Positions 6,264 through 13,912 of a DNA stretch of 24,771 nt are shown here, in pieces (the stretch's first letter is position 1; the number at the start of each line of letters is the position of its first letter). A model generated the notes under the pieces. It searched no databases and was not told the DNA's origin. It saw only the letters and a program-made list of their open reading frames with translations. Both the position numbers and the translations under genes were made by a program. Source of the stretch: Chloroflexota bacterium (GTDB taxonomy: Bacteria > Chloroflexota > Dehalococcoidia > UBA3495); the NCBI GenBank assembly GCA_022576105.1, contig JACZRM010000003.1, positions 1-24,771 on the forward strand. The letters run 5' to 3'.

Positions 6264-8309
6264 TCAGTCCATCCCAAACGCTTTCAGGATAAAGGCATAC
6301 TCCAGGGCCACTTCCTTTAGCCGGTCAAACCTGCCGGATGCGCCGCCGTGGCCCGAGTCCATATGAATTTTCAGCAGCAGCATGTTGTCATTGGTCTTGG
6401 TATCTCGGAGGCGGGCGGTCCACTTGGCCGGTTCCCAATAGGTGACCCGAGGGTCGCTGATGCCGCCGGTAATCAGCATGTGGGGATAGTCCTGGGCGGT
6501 GACGTTGTCGTAGGGGGAATACGACTTGATATAGTCGTAATACCGCACATCATTGGGGTTCCCCCACTCGTTGTATTCCATGGTGGTCAGTGGCAGAGTA
6601 TTATCCAGCATGGTGTTCAGGACATCGACAAAGGGTACGTGAGCCGCCAGCGCCTTGAAAAGATCGGGGCGCATATTGGCCACCGCCCCCATCAGCATGC
6701 CACCGGCGCTGCCCCCGGCGGCGGCGATATTACCCTTGGTGGTGTAGCCCTCCCCAATTAGAAAATCGGCGCAATCGATGAAGTCGGTGAAGGTGTTTTT
6801 CTTGTCCAGCAGCTTGCCCTTCTCGTACCAGTCCCAGCCCATCTCCATGCCGCCCCGAATGTGGGCGATGGCGAAAATGAATCCCCGGTCCACCAGACTC
6901 AGACGCGCCGACCCGAAGTCGGCCTCCATGATAATGCCGTAAGACCCATACCCGTACAAATATAGGGGCACCGGGCCATCCAGCGGTGTATCTTTTCGGT
7001 ACAGCAGGGAAATGGGGACTTGCGTGCCGTCACGGGCTGGAGCCCACAACCTTTGAGTTATGTAGTCGTCCGAATCGAACCCGCCCAACACTTCAACCTG
7101 TTTCTTGAACTCGCGCTCGCCGGTCACCAGATTATAGTCGTAGATGGTCGGTGGCGTGGTCATTGAAGCGTAGGAAAAACGCAAGGTGGTGGATTCCCAT
7201 TCCCGACCCTCAACCACCCGCAGCGAATATACCTGCTCGTCAACTGCCACCTCACTGGCGTCTTCGCGATCCAACTCCATGGTCCAGATTTGAGGCAGTC
7301 CCTCGCTGCGTTGCTCGATCACCAAATAATCCTGGAAGGTGTGCAGGCCCATTATCGGCCGGCCCGGTTGGTGCCCGATAAAGTCGGTCCAATGCTCCTT
7401 GCCAGGCGCAGCGATGGGCGTCGCCGACACTTTGAAATCCTTGGCGCCGTCGCCATTGTGTCGAATCAGGAACCGGTCGCCGTGGTCAACCACGTCGTAT
7501 TCAAAATCGGTATGCCTGGGTTCGATCAGGGTCAACTGGGCATCGGGTTGGTCGGCATCCAGGAAATACCACTCCGACATGTTGTTGCCGCCGGTGACTA
7601 TGTAGATAAACCGCTGACTCTGCGACTTGCCAACGCCGACGAAGAACCTTTCGTCCTTTTCATGGTCGGAGAGTTGGTCTTGAGCCGAATCGTCACCCAA
7701 ACGATGACGGTAAATCTTGACCGGACGGTGGTGTTCGTCCAGCACGCTGTAGAAGAAGGTCTGGTTGTCGTTGGCCCACACCAGCGAATAGTAGGTGTTG
7801 GGGATGGTATCCGGCAGTAGCTGGCCCGACTCCAGGTCTTTCACCTGAATGGTGAATTGCTCCGACCCATCGGTATCCAACGAGTAGGCCAGCCAGCGAT
7901 GGTCCGGGCTGTTTTCCAAGGCTCCAACCCGCAAGTAGTCCTGGTCTTGGGCCAGCACGTTGGCGTCCAGCAGGACTTCTTCGTCGGCCTCCAGGGTTTG
8001 ATGCTTGCGGCAAAATATGGGGTACTGGCCGCCTTCCTGATAGCGAGTGTAGTAATAGTAAGCCCCTTCCTTCTCCGGCACGGTGGAATCGTCCTCTTTA
8101 ATGCGTCCCCGCATCTCCTGGTAGAGAGTTTCTTGCAGCGCTTCGGTTGGGCGCATCACCGCATCGGTGTGGGCATTCTCCGCCTCCAGGTAGGCTATGG
8201 TTTCCGGGTCATCCACCGACTTCAACCAGAACCAGGGGTCAATCCTGGTGTCGTCATGCAGTCTCAGCTCCTGGCGCCTTTTGGGCGCGATGGGGGGTTG
8301 AATATCCAT
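6264..8309 (-). CDS. ptrB: Oligopeptidase B (S9A prolyl oligopeptidase family)
   Basis: A cytoplasmic serine peptidase that cuts short peptides after basic residues. The protein has an N-terminal beta-propeller (about residues 50-400) and a C-terminal alpha/beta hydrolase domain. With the ATG at 8309, the nucleophile serine in GGSAGG is S534, the acid in ISDPRV is D619 and the base in DSGHGG is H654. These sit two positions from S532, D617 and H652 of E. coli PtrB, and the 681-residue length matches too. This start has GGAG nine bases upstream. The frame is open to 8384, but that would overlap the preceding glycosyltransferase gene. No signal peptide. It lies 31 bases behind the glycosyltransferase gene on the same strand. 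Confidence 0.93.
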   Translation of the reverse strand: MDIQPPIAPKRRQELRLHDDTRIDPWFWLKSVDDPETIAYLEAENAHTDAVMRPTEALQETLYQEMRGRIKEDDSTVPEKEGAYYYYTRYQEGGQYPIFCRKHQTLEADEEVLLDANVLAQDQDYLRVGALENSPDHRWLAYSLDTDGSEQFTIQVKDLESGQLLPDTIPNTYYSLVWANDNQTFFYSVLDEHHRPVKIYRHRLGDDSAQDQLSDHEKDERFFVGVGKSQSQRFIYIVTGGNNMSEWYFLDADQPDAQLTLIEPRHTDFEYDVVDHGDRFLIRHNGDGAKDFKVSATPIAAPGKEHWTDFIGHQPGRPIMGLHTFQDYLVIEQRSEGLPQIWTMELDREDASEVAVDEQVYSLRVVEGREWESTTLRFSYASMTTPPTIYDYNLVTGEREFKKQVEVLGGFDSDDYITQRLWAPARDGTQVPISLLYRKDTPLDGPVPLYLYGYGSYGIIMEADFGSARLSLVDRGFIFAIAHIRGGMEMGWDWYEKGKLLDKKNTFTDFIDCADFLIGEGYTTKGNIAAAGGSAGGMLMGAVANMRPDLFKALAAHVPFVDVLNTMLDNTLPLTTMEYNEWGNPNDVRYYDYIKSYSPYDNVTAQDYPHMLITGGISDPRVTYWEPAKWTARLRDTKTNDNMLLLKIHMDSGHGGASGRFDRLKEVALEYAFILKAFGMD

Positions 8310-8340
8310 CAAGCAGGTCTCCAAATGAGTGTTAGCGGGT

Positions 8341-9570
8341 TCAATCGATGCTGGTTGAAGGGACAGCGGTTTTTCTGGCGGCAATCACCTCGGCATACAG
8401 GGCTTCCACTTGAGACAACGCCTCCGGCATATCGTGGGACTGAATGCGGGCCAGGCTGCGTTGTCCCATTCGCGGCCAGTTGGCTTTTTGATCCAGGATA
8501 TGGAGCATCTTGGCCGACAGGTCATCGGGTTCAAGCTGGAACAGATAGCCATTATCGCCGTCCGATACCAACTCCGGCAAGGCCATCGAGTTGGCGGCCA
8601 GCACCGGCAGCCCGGCGGCCATGGCCTCCATCACGGCAATTCCCTGAAGCTCGGCCGCTCCCGCCCCAATATACACGTCGGCCATATTGTACAGTTGAAT
8701 CAGCTCATCATCCGGCACGTAGCCGGTGAATATTACCCGGTCTTTGAGGCCCATTGATTTTGCCAGCTTCTGGAATGCCGCCTCGTCCTTGCCTTTGCCG
8801 ACGATGACAACCTGAAAATCCCGATGGCGGCCCGCCAGCGCCGCAGCGTGGATAATCAAATCTACCTTCTTGTCCTGCTCCAACCTTCCCACCGACAAAA
8901 AGGTGGGGATATCAGGCCGAATCCCATACTTGGATAACAAATTCCGGGCAGAAATCACCTTAGCGTATTTCTGCAGATCGACTCCATTGGAAATCACGCG
9001 AGTTCTGGCGGTTAGCCCCACCGATTTCAGGATGCTCAGGCAGGCATGGGACGGCGATAGCACGCAATCCAGGCGGTTGTAAGTCCGGAGGTAGTGACTC
9101 CACATGATGGATGAGACTAGCGGGCGCAAGGGCCCGGGGATGTACCCAAACAGGTTATCCGGCACAAAGTGGTTGGTGCCGACCACCGGCAGCCCCCTTT
9201 TACGCGCCTGTATCCAACAGCCGCGCCCCAGGATAAAGTGGTTCTGAATGTGTACGATATCGGGCTTGAACTCGTTGAAAATGCGTTCCAGTTTAGCGGC
9301 GATGCCAACCCAAGAGGTTACCCGAAACTGGGGGTGCACCGGCCTGGTTGAGAAGGACGCGATCCGGTACACGATCACCGCCGCTGCGCCTGGGACATCG
9401 CCTGGTTCGGTCATCTTAGCATCGTGCGTCGCCAGGTTCGGCGCGATCACCGCAACGGAATGGCCGCGACCGGCCAGCCCGTTGGCCAGCCGCTGAGTGG
9501 CCACCGCCGCGCCGTTAAGCTGAGGCGGATAGGTATCATTGGCAATCAATACGCGCAGCGGTGTCAGCAC
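8341..9570 (-). CDS. GT4 family glycosyltransferase (group 1)
   Basis: A 409-residue GT-B fold enzyme. The N-terminal domain begins LRVLIANDTYPPQLNGAA, the usual start of lipid and cell-envelope glycosyltransferases that use nucleotide sugars. The C-terminal donor domain shows ISNGVD (193-198), SVGRLEQDKKVD (226-237) and the E-x7-E motif E307-E315 in AELQGIAVME. It most resembles GT4 enzymes that glycosylate diacylglycerol or phosphatidylinositol, but the acceptor cannot be assigned. The start is a GTG at 9570 with a poor ribosome-binding site. The likely operon partner is ptrB, without an obvious functional link. Confidence 0.9.
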   Translation of the reverse strand: MLTPLRVLIANDTYPPQLNGAAVATQRLANGLAGRGHSVAVIAPNLATHDAKMTEPGDVPGAAAVIVYRIASFSTRPVHPQFRVTSWVGIAAKLERIFNEFKPDIVHIQNHFILGRGCWIQARKRGLPVVGTNHFVPDNLFGYIPGPLRPLVSSIMWSHYLRTYNRLDCVLSPSHACLSILKSVGLTARTRVISNGVDLQKYAKVISARNLLSKYGIRPDIPTFLSVGRLEQDKKVDLIIHAAALAGRHRDFQVVIVGKGKDEAAFQKLAKSMGLKDRVIFTGYVPDDELIQLYNMADVYIGAGAAELQGIAVMEAMAAGLPVLAANSMALPELVSDGDNGYLFQLEPDDLSAKMLHILDQKANWPRMGQRSLARIQSHDMPEALSQVEALYAEVIAARKTAVPSTSID

Positions 9571-9609
9571 ATTTACAGTCCGATGGAGTCCAATAAGTCC
9601 GCCCCCCTC

Positions 9610-9648
9610 TTTATCTCCCCCTGGCTGAGGCTGACAGGGGGAGATAAA
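9610..9648. repeat. 14-pair inverted repeat, left part of repeat copy 1
   Basis: TTTATCTCCCCCTG (9610-9623) pairs perfectly with CAGGGGGAGATAAA (9635-9648) around an 11-base loop. A degenerate relative (CTCCCCCTTG...CTGACAGGGG...AAATTGATGAGG) stands in the same position before repeat copy 2, at about 13248-13280. The hairpin therefore belongs to a larger two-part element rather than to the glycosyltransferase gene. Confidence 0.65.
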
Positions 9649-9686
9649 TTGATGAGGTGTTATACGTCTTTAGCGCAAAAAGCGAT

Positions 9687-9783
9687 GTTATTCTGAGACG
9701 GAACGTAGTGAAGGCGAAGAATCTAAGATTCTTCAGTCGCGGAGTTTAGCCTGAGTGGGGCCGAAGGGCTCCTTCAGAAAGAC
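9687..9783. repeat. MITE-like interspersed repeat, copy 1
   Basis: A 97-base unit beginning GTTATTCTGA and ending TTCAGAAAGAC, imperfect terminal inverted repeats. Its centre is the palindrome GAAGAATCTAAGATTCTTC. It aligns along its full length with copy 3 (18704-18798), and in its left half, together with about 40 further bases on the left, with copy 2. It codes for nothing and looks like a non-autonomous mobile palindrome. Confidence 0.75.
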
Positions 9784-10105
9784 ATGGTGCTAGGCTAGGG
9801 ATGCTCAGATACAATGCCTGCCCCATTGAGCCTGGTAGGAGGGAGTTAGAGGGAGGGGTCACCCGACGCTCTCCCATCAAATGAGAGGGCTTGAGACTCC
9901 CACCGTAACGTAAGCTCTACCAGCACAGCCGAATACACGCGCCATTCGACAGGCCGGTCCCATCGATAAACTCAGGGCAGGCTCTCAGCTTGCCGAAGTG
10001 GCTCAGGACGATCGTGCTGAATTTTTGGCATCGACGAGGCGAATTGGCATAAGACAGACCAGGCATCTAATTCCGGGCATTCGGCCGGAAAACCACCGAC
10101 GAAAG

Positions 10106-10546
10106 CTATTCCCCACCTTCAAGGAACCTGGCGAATTGGTGCACCGCATCCTCCTGGCCTCGGGTCTGGATCGACCCGGGGCGGAGCTGGCGGACGTAGT
10201 CTATTGCTGCCTGTGGCTCGTAACCTACTTTCACAAAGTAGCAAGCCAGCACCGTACCGGTACGGCCGATTCCAGCGGCGCAGCTAACCACCACCGGACG
10301 CTCCCACGTTTCAATCTGTTCCTCAATGAAGTTGACCATACGGTCGATCTGTTCGATGGTGGGGGGCATGAAATCGGGCACCGGCTCATAAAGTTCCACC
10401 ATCTGCCAGGGCTCGGTGGAGATGGTATTTTCCTCCATGCGGATCACCGCGGTAATATCCTGCAACTTCAAGAATGTTATATCGCGGGTACTGGTCGGCC
10501 CCTGGGCTGCGGCCAGTGAACCTTCCATAATCCAGCTAAAATTCAT
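10106..10546 (-). CDS. DUSP23-like protein tyrosine / dual-specificity phosphatase
   Basis: A small cysteine phosphatase of 146 residues with the chosen start. The active-site loop is C89-AAGIG-R95-T, the CX5R(T) signature; D58 in PVPDFMPP is the likely general acid. The opening MNFSWIMEG and the RPGSIQTRGQEDAV stretch closely follow the compact atypical phosphatase DUSP23 (about 150 residues), so I place the start at the ATG at 10546. A GTG-initiated frame reaches 10726, but its extra 60 residues show nothing family-like. Neither start has a convincing ribosome-binding site. It may dephosphorylate protein or another phosphoester; the substrate is unknown. No kinase is nearby. Confidence 0.85.
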   Translation of the reverse strand: MNFSWIMEGSLAAAQGPTSTRDITFLKLQDITAVIRMEENTISTEPWQMVELYEPVPDFMPPTIEQIDRMVNFIEEQIETWERPVVVSCAAGIGRTGTVLACYFVKVGYEPQAAIDYVRQLRPGSIQTRGQEDAVHQFARFLEGGE

Positions 10547-10781
10547 GTAGGCCAAAATTGATGCTCCCCTTTGGGAAATGTCGGCAATCGCGGATGTTCC
10601 GGTTGTCCGCTCCACCTGAGGATTCAAACCGTAATCCCGGCTCCCTGCGCGACCATGGCCCAGTGACAGAACCGGAGCCTCCGCGTTGGCGGCTACATTA
10701 TACGTCGGCTGGGGAAGTTGGGCCACACCTGGCAGCTGCCTGATAGGGCTGGAGATTGTCGTTGGTAGCCTATCCGGGCGG

Positions 10782-11120
10782 CTACTCCAGAACCGGCGAC
10801 AATCTGAGGAGGACTTGTTCCCTGGTTAAAGAAGCGATGCTGACCAATTTCTCGCGGGAGCCTCGTCCCCGGATTATTCTGACCCGGAATTTGGCGATGC
10901 CCAAAGTGTCGGACAGCAGCGCGATGACCGCCTGATTGGCTTTGCCGGCTTCCGGTGGTGCGGTTACTCGCAGCCGCAGAGTGTCGCCGGTAAAGCCCAC
11001 CACCTGGTTCCGCGATGCTTTGGGCTGCACCCGTATTTTAATGCTGGCGGAATTCCCTGAAATGGGGTCGGATGAATTGGTCAATGCATTTAAGCCGGTT
11101 ATCCGAATCAAGGTAACCAT
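10782..11120 (-). CDS. DUF167 (YggU-type) conserved protein
   Basis: A 112-residue protein whose core, IKIRVQPKASRNQVVGF through RVRIIRGRGSREKLVSI (about residues 28-95), is the small alpha/beta DUF167/YggU domain. The conserved PPEAGKAN and the basic RGRGSREK segments are both present. No biochemical role is settled for the family. The first 25 residues are not part of the domain, and an internal start is possible; the annotated ATG at 11120 has only a weak purine stretch before it. It is divergent from the crotonase gene and on the same strand as the phosphatase gene. Confidence 0.88.
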   Translation of the reverse strand: MVTLIRITGLNALTNSSDPISGNSASIKIRVQPKASRNQVVGFTGDTLRLRVTAPPEAGKANQAVIALLSDTLGIAKFRVRIIRGRGSREKLVSIASLTREQVLLRLSPVLE

Positions 11121-11190
11121 TGCCTGGCCGTACCGGTGGTACTTGGGTCTGGTATATTAGGTAGACCGTCCACGCAGGCAGGAGGTCCGG

Positions 11191-11970
11191 ATGAAGTATA
11201 ACAATATCATACTGGAGAGCGAAAACTCGGTGGCGACCATCCGATTGAATCGCCCCGACGCCCTGAACGCGCTGAACCTTGACCTGCTGCACGAGTTCTC
11301 CAGCGCGGTATCCGAAGTTGAAGCCGACCAGTCGGTCAAAGTCCTGGTAATCCGGGGCCAGGGTCGGGCTTTTTGTGCCGGCGCCGACCTGTTGCTCTTT
11401 GACTCCCTGTTTGACGACCTGGCCCAGCTGAATCCCTATATTGAATTGCTCAACCGGTGCTTTCTTCAGTTGGAAGGACTGCCGGTGCCCACAATTGCCT
11501 TGGTGCAGGGGTTCGCCTTGGCCGGGGGCCTGGAATTAGTGCTGGCCTGCGACATGGTATTGGTCGCGGAGGATGCGCAGATGGGTGACCAGCATGCCAA
11601 TTTCGGGTTAATGCCCGGCGGTGGGTCAACCCAGCGGCTGCCCCGTCGGGTTGGCATGCAGCGAGCCATGGAGCTGCTCACCACCGGGCGCTGGCTCTCC
11701 GGCACCGAGGCTGTCGAATGGGGCCTGGCGCTGCGGGCGGTGCCAGCCGATAGTCTGGATGACGAGCTGGAGGGTCTGCTGGTCTCCCTGCGGGATAAAA
11801 GCCGCACCGGGCTGGGATGGATCAAGTCAATTACCCAGCGGGGTAAAGACCTGGCCTTGGCCGATGGCTTGGCCCTGGAAGGCTCTGCCTTTGTGCAGTA
11901 CTTCGCAACTTCCCCCCACCCCCGACAGGGTATCCAGGCGTTCAAGGAGAAGCGCCATCCCCAGTTTTGA
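11191..11970 (+). CDS. Enoyl-CoA hydratase/isomerase (crotonase) family protein
   Basis: A 259-residue crotonase-fold protein acting on acyl-CoA esters. The oxyanion-hole elements are visible: CAGADL at 62-67 and ALAGGLELVLACD at 109-121. The first catalytic glutamate of hydratases aligns with E115. The second, normally in AQFGQPE, is H135 here (AQMGDQHANFG), so true hydration of enoyl-CoA is doubtful. PGGGSTQRLPRRVG follows as usual. A GGAGG box six to seven bases before the ATG fixes the start. It stands alone: a repeat and metF follow. It may be an isomerase, hydrolase or lyase for an unusual CoA ester. Confidence 0.92.
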   Translation: MKYNNIILESENSVATIRLNRPDALNALNLDLLHEFSSAVSEVEADQSVKVLVIRGQGRAFCAGADLLLFDSLFDDLAQLNPYIELLNRCFLQLEGLPVPTIALVQGFALAGGLELVLACDMVLVAEDAQMGDQHANFGLMPGGGSTQRLPRRVGMQRAMELLTTGRWLSGTEAVEWGLALRAVPADSLDDELEGLLVSLRDKSRTGLGWIKSITQRGKDLALADGLALEGSAFVQYFATSPHPRQGIQAFKEKRHPQF

Positions 11971-12019
11971 TACCTCTCTAATGCCGATAGTGTTTCAGTT
12001 TGGCGCCCAAGAGCGGGGC

Positions 12020-12101
12020 TTGTCACACCGGCGAAGGCCGGTGCCCAGAAACAATCGCCATTCAGACGCTATTGTGGTTTCCGGCTTGCGCCGGAATGAC
12101 G
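12020..12101. repeat. TGTCA...TGACGA interspersed repeat with two hairpins
   Basis: An 82-base non-coding unit between the crotonase gene and metF. Two small perfect hairpins sit at its ends: CACCGGC-gaag-GCCGGTG (12026-12043) and TTCCGGC-ttgc-GCCGGAA (12079-12096). They are bounded by TTGTCA on the left and TGACGA on the right. It matches the general pattern of short GTCA...TGAC repeats scattered in many bacterial genomes. The remaining 100-odd bases up to metF show nothing definite. Confidence 0.6.
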
Positions 12102-12244
12102 AGAACAAAACCAATACACTCCCCTAAATGCCGCTTCTCTTGACCCTATGCTGGGGAGATAGTATTTTTGACTGCGTACCCCTAAGCTATTGCCCACTCA
12201 CTTTTGAACTCCATGCCGACAATTAGAATAAACAGTGAAGACCA

Positions 12245-13126
12245 TTGAAGATTAAGGCCCTGCTCAAGGAAAAACGAACTATATCCTGTGAGTTCTTTCC
12301 TCCTCGGGAAGCCGAAGGGATTCCCAGCGTTTTTCGGGCCATCGAACGGGTTCGAGAATTCCGGCCGGACTTCGTTTCGGTGACCTACGGCGCCGGCGGT
12401 TCCACTCGTGCGTTTACCGAAGAAATTACAACGCATATCAAGCAGGAGACCGACCTGGAGGTTATGGCCCACCTGACCTGCGTTGCCCAGACCAAGGAAG
12501 AAATTCACACTGTGTTGCAACGCCTGGACGGAGCCGGAATTGACAACGTTATAGCATTGCGCGGAGACCCACCTCAGGGGCAGACCGACTTTGTTCCGGT
12601 GTCCGGTGGGTTCAACCACGCCACCGATTTGATAAAACATATCCGTGAAAACTTTCAATTTGGCGTGGCCGCAGCTTGCTATCCGGAGGGGCACGTTGAG
12701 TCAAACGATATTGAGTCTGACATCAAGTATGCCAGGCTAAAAGTTGAGCAGGGAGCCGATTTCCTGATCACTCAGCTTTTCTACGACAACAGCTACTTTT
12801 TTGAGTTTATGGACCGGGCCGCGAAAGCTGGGATTGACGTTCCGGTGATTCCCGGGGTGCTGCCCATCTTAAGCACCCCTCAGATTCGGCGGTTCACCAA
12901 AATGTGCGGCGCGAAAATTCCTGCTCAGTTGGACCGGCAGTTGGAACAGTACGCCGATGATGATCGAACCGTGCGGGAACTGGGCGTTGAGCATGCCACC
13001 AATCAAGTGAGGGAGCTATGGGAGAGCGGCGTGCCTGGAGTACATTTCTACGTGTTAAACCGCAGTTACTCGGTCTCCAAAATCCTGGACAACCTGCGGC
13101 TCCCAGGCCACACTGTAGACGGCTAA
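12245..13126 (+). CDS. metF: Methylenetetrahydrofolate reductase MetF
   Basis: A 293-residue FAD-dependent TIM-barrel enzyme, the usual length, that reduces 5,10-methylene-THF to 5-methyl-THF for methionine synthesis or C1 metabolism. Signatures are CEFFPPREAEG near residue 14, YGAGGSTRAFT, MAHLTCVAQT, ALRGDPPQG and FLITQLFYDN. The C-terminal VPGVHFYVLNRS is also typical. The start is a TTG; the ATG at 12213 runs into a stop, and no other initiator precedes the domain. The ribosome-binding site is weak (GTGAAG). It stands alone between two repeat elements. Confidence 0.95.
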   Translation: MKIKALLKEKRTISCEFFPPREAEGIPSVFRAIERVREFRPDFVSVTYGAGGSTRAFTEEITTHIKQETDLEVMAHLTCVAQTKEEIHTVLQRLDGAGIDNVIALRGDPPQGQTDFVPVSGGFNHATDLIKHIRENFQFGVAAACYPEGHVESNDIESDIKYARLKVEQGADFLITQLFYDNSYFFEFMDRAAKAGIDVPVIPGVLPILSTPQIRRFTKMCGAKIPAQLDRQLEQYADDDRTVRELGVEHATNQVRELWESGVPGVHFYVLNRSYSVSKILDNLRLPGHTVDG

Positions 13127-13321
13127 TTCGGGCTACCTCTTAACTTCAGGGCCAAGGGGCAGCCGCCGACGCACTCCAAGCCATCAATCTTCTTTATGCG
13201 CGGTTGACGCTGGATAATCTATTAGATTATGTTAAAAAAGCCGTATCCTCCCCCTTGCCGAGCTGACAGGGGTAGGCAAATTGATGAGGAGTGACTATTC
13301 GTCTTTAGCGCAAAAAGCAAT

Positions 13322-13405
13322 GTTATTCTGAGACGGAACGTAGTGAAGGCGAAGAATCTAAGATTCTAATCTTAGATTCTTCAGTCGCGCAGTTTACCCT
13401 GAGCC
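13322..13405. repeat. MITE-like interspersed repeat, copy 2, with enlarged palindrome
   Basis: The left half is nearly identical to copy 1 from GTTATTCTGA onward. The identity continues some 50 bases to the left, through GTCTTTAGCGCAAAAAGC. In place of the 19-base centre seen in copies 1 and 3, it has a 32-base palindrome at 13351-13382: a 15-base arm GAAGAATCTAAGATT, CT, and the exact reverse complement. The right half is cut short at CCTGAGCCACTGCG, where another repeat begins. Confidence 0.75.
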
Positions 13406-13409
13406 ACTG

Positions 13410-13454
13410 CGACAAGTCCGACTTTGTCGAGACTCTCGATGAAATCGGAGCTCA
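13410..13454. repeat. 45-base repeat B, copy 1
   Basis: The stretch from CGACAAGTCCGAC to AATCGGAGCTCA matches 23979-24023 at 42 of 45 positions by direct comparison. It contains a CGACAA...TTGTCG stem. Here it is fused to the truncated right end of MITE-like copy 2. Confidence 0.7.
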
Positions 13455-13537
13455 GGACAAGCCCAGCCTCCCCTTGTTAAGCGGAGTGACTTATTAGACA
13501 CTATCCTTATTGAACCCCCCAATCGGAGAGTGAGTCT

Positions 13538-13912
13538 GTGCTGACCACTGGCGTTGACATCATCGAAATCTCCCGGGTGCGTCAAGTCCTGGAACGTTAC
13601 GGCGAACGGTTCCAGCAGCGAATCTTTACTCCCCAGGAGATTGCCTACTGTCGAGGCAGAGTACCCAACCTGGCGGGCCGATTTGCCGCTAAGGAAGCCA
13701 CTATGAAGGCGTTGGGCACTGGTGTTCGGGGCGTAGGCTGGAAAGACATCGAAGTAATCCGCCACCAAAGCGGAGCGCCCAGTATCCTGCTGCACGGCCG
13801 TGCGAAGAAAAGAGCCGAACGACTGAAGGTAGAGGAAATCTCGCTGAGCATCTCTCACTCGCGGGAATATGCGGTAGCCTTTGTGGTAACTCAGTGTCAG
13901 CCCGAAACCTGA
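13538..13912 (+). CDS. acpS: Holo-[acyl-carrier-protein] synthase AcpS
   Basis: A 124-residue phosphopantetheinyl transferase that moves the 4'-phosphopantetheine arm from CoA to apo-ACP in fatty-acid synthesis. The N-terminal GVDIIEISRV carries the magnesium-binding Asp, and GRFAAKEATMKALGTG near residue 50 carries the second acidic ligand and the CoA-contact lysines. The C-terminal ISLSISHSREYAVAFVV is also standard. The start is a GTG preceded by CGGAGAG. The gene overlaps nnr by 19 bases, a frequent acpS-yjeF pairing that supports translational coupling. Confidence 0.95.
   Translation: MLTTGVDIIEISRVRQVLERYGERFQQRIFTPQEIAYCRGRVPNLAGRFAAKEATMKALGTGVRGVGWKDIEVIRHQSGAPSILLHGRAKKRAERLKVEEISLSISHSREYAVAFVVTQCQPET

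Larger units (their letters stand above)
9571..10105. other. 535-base gap rich in repeats, no gene
   Basis: Between the glycosyltransferase start and the phosphatase end. It holds the 14-pair hairpin (9610-9648) and MITE-like repeat copy 1 (9687-9783). At about 9966-10005 there is a degraded TCAGG...CCGAAGTGGCTCAGGA unit related to the one at 24124-24170. The rest (about 9790-9960) contains purine-rich, low-information sequence with nothing I recognise. The glycosyltransferase promoter should lie at the left end, but I see no convincing boxes. Confidence 0.6.
13127..13537. other. 411-base gap with repeats, no gene
   Basis: Between metF and acpS. It contains repeat copy 2 with its left companion (about 13245-13405) and an immediately adjoining second repeat type (13410-13454). 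An AT-rich TAATCTATTAGATTA palindrome lies at about 13214-13228. The last 40 bases hold the acpS ribosome-binding region. I see no clear promoter and no coding frame. Confidence 0.55.

Noticed and set aside
9571..10105. Palindrome-rich gap considered as a CRISPR array
   Set aside because: The repeats are dispersed single units of different types, with no regular spacers and no cas genes.
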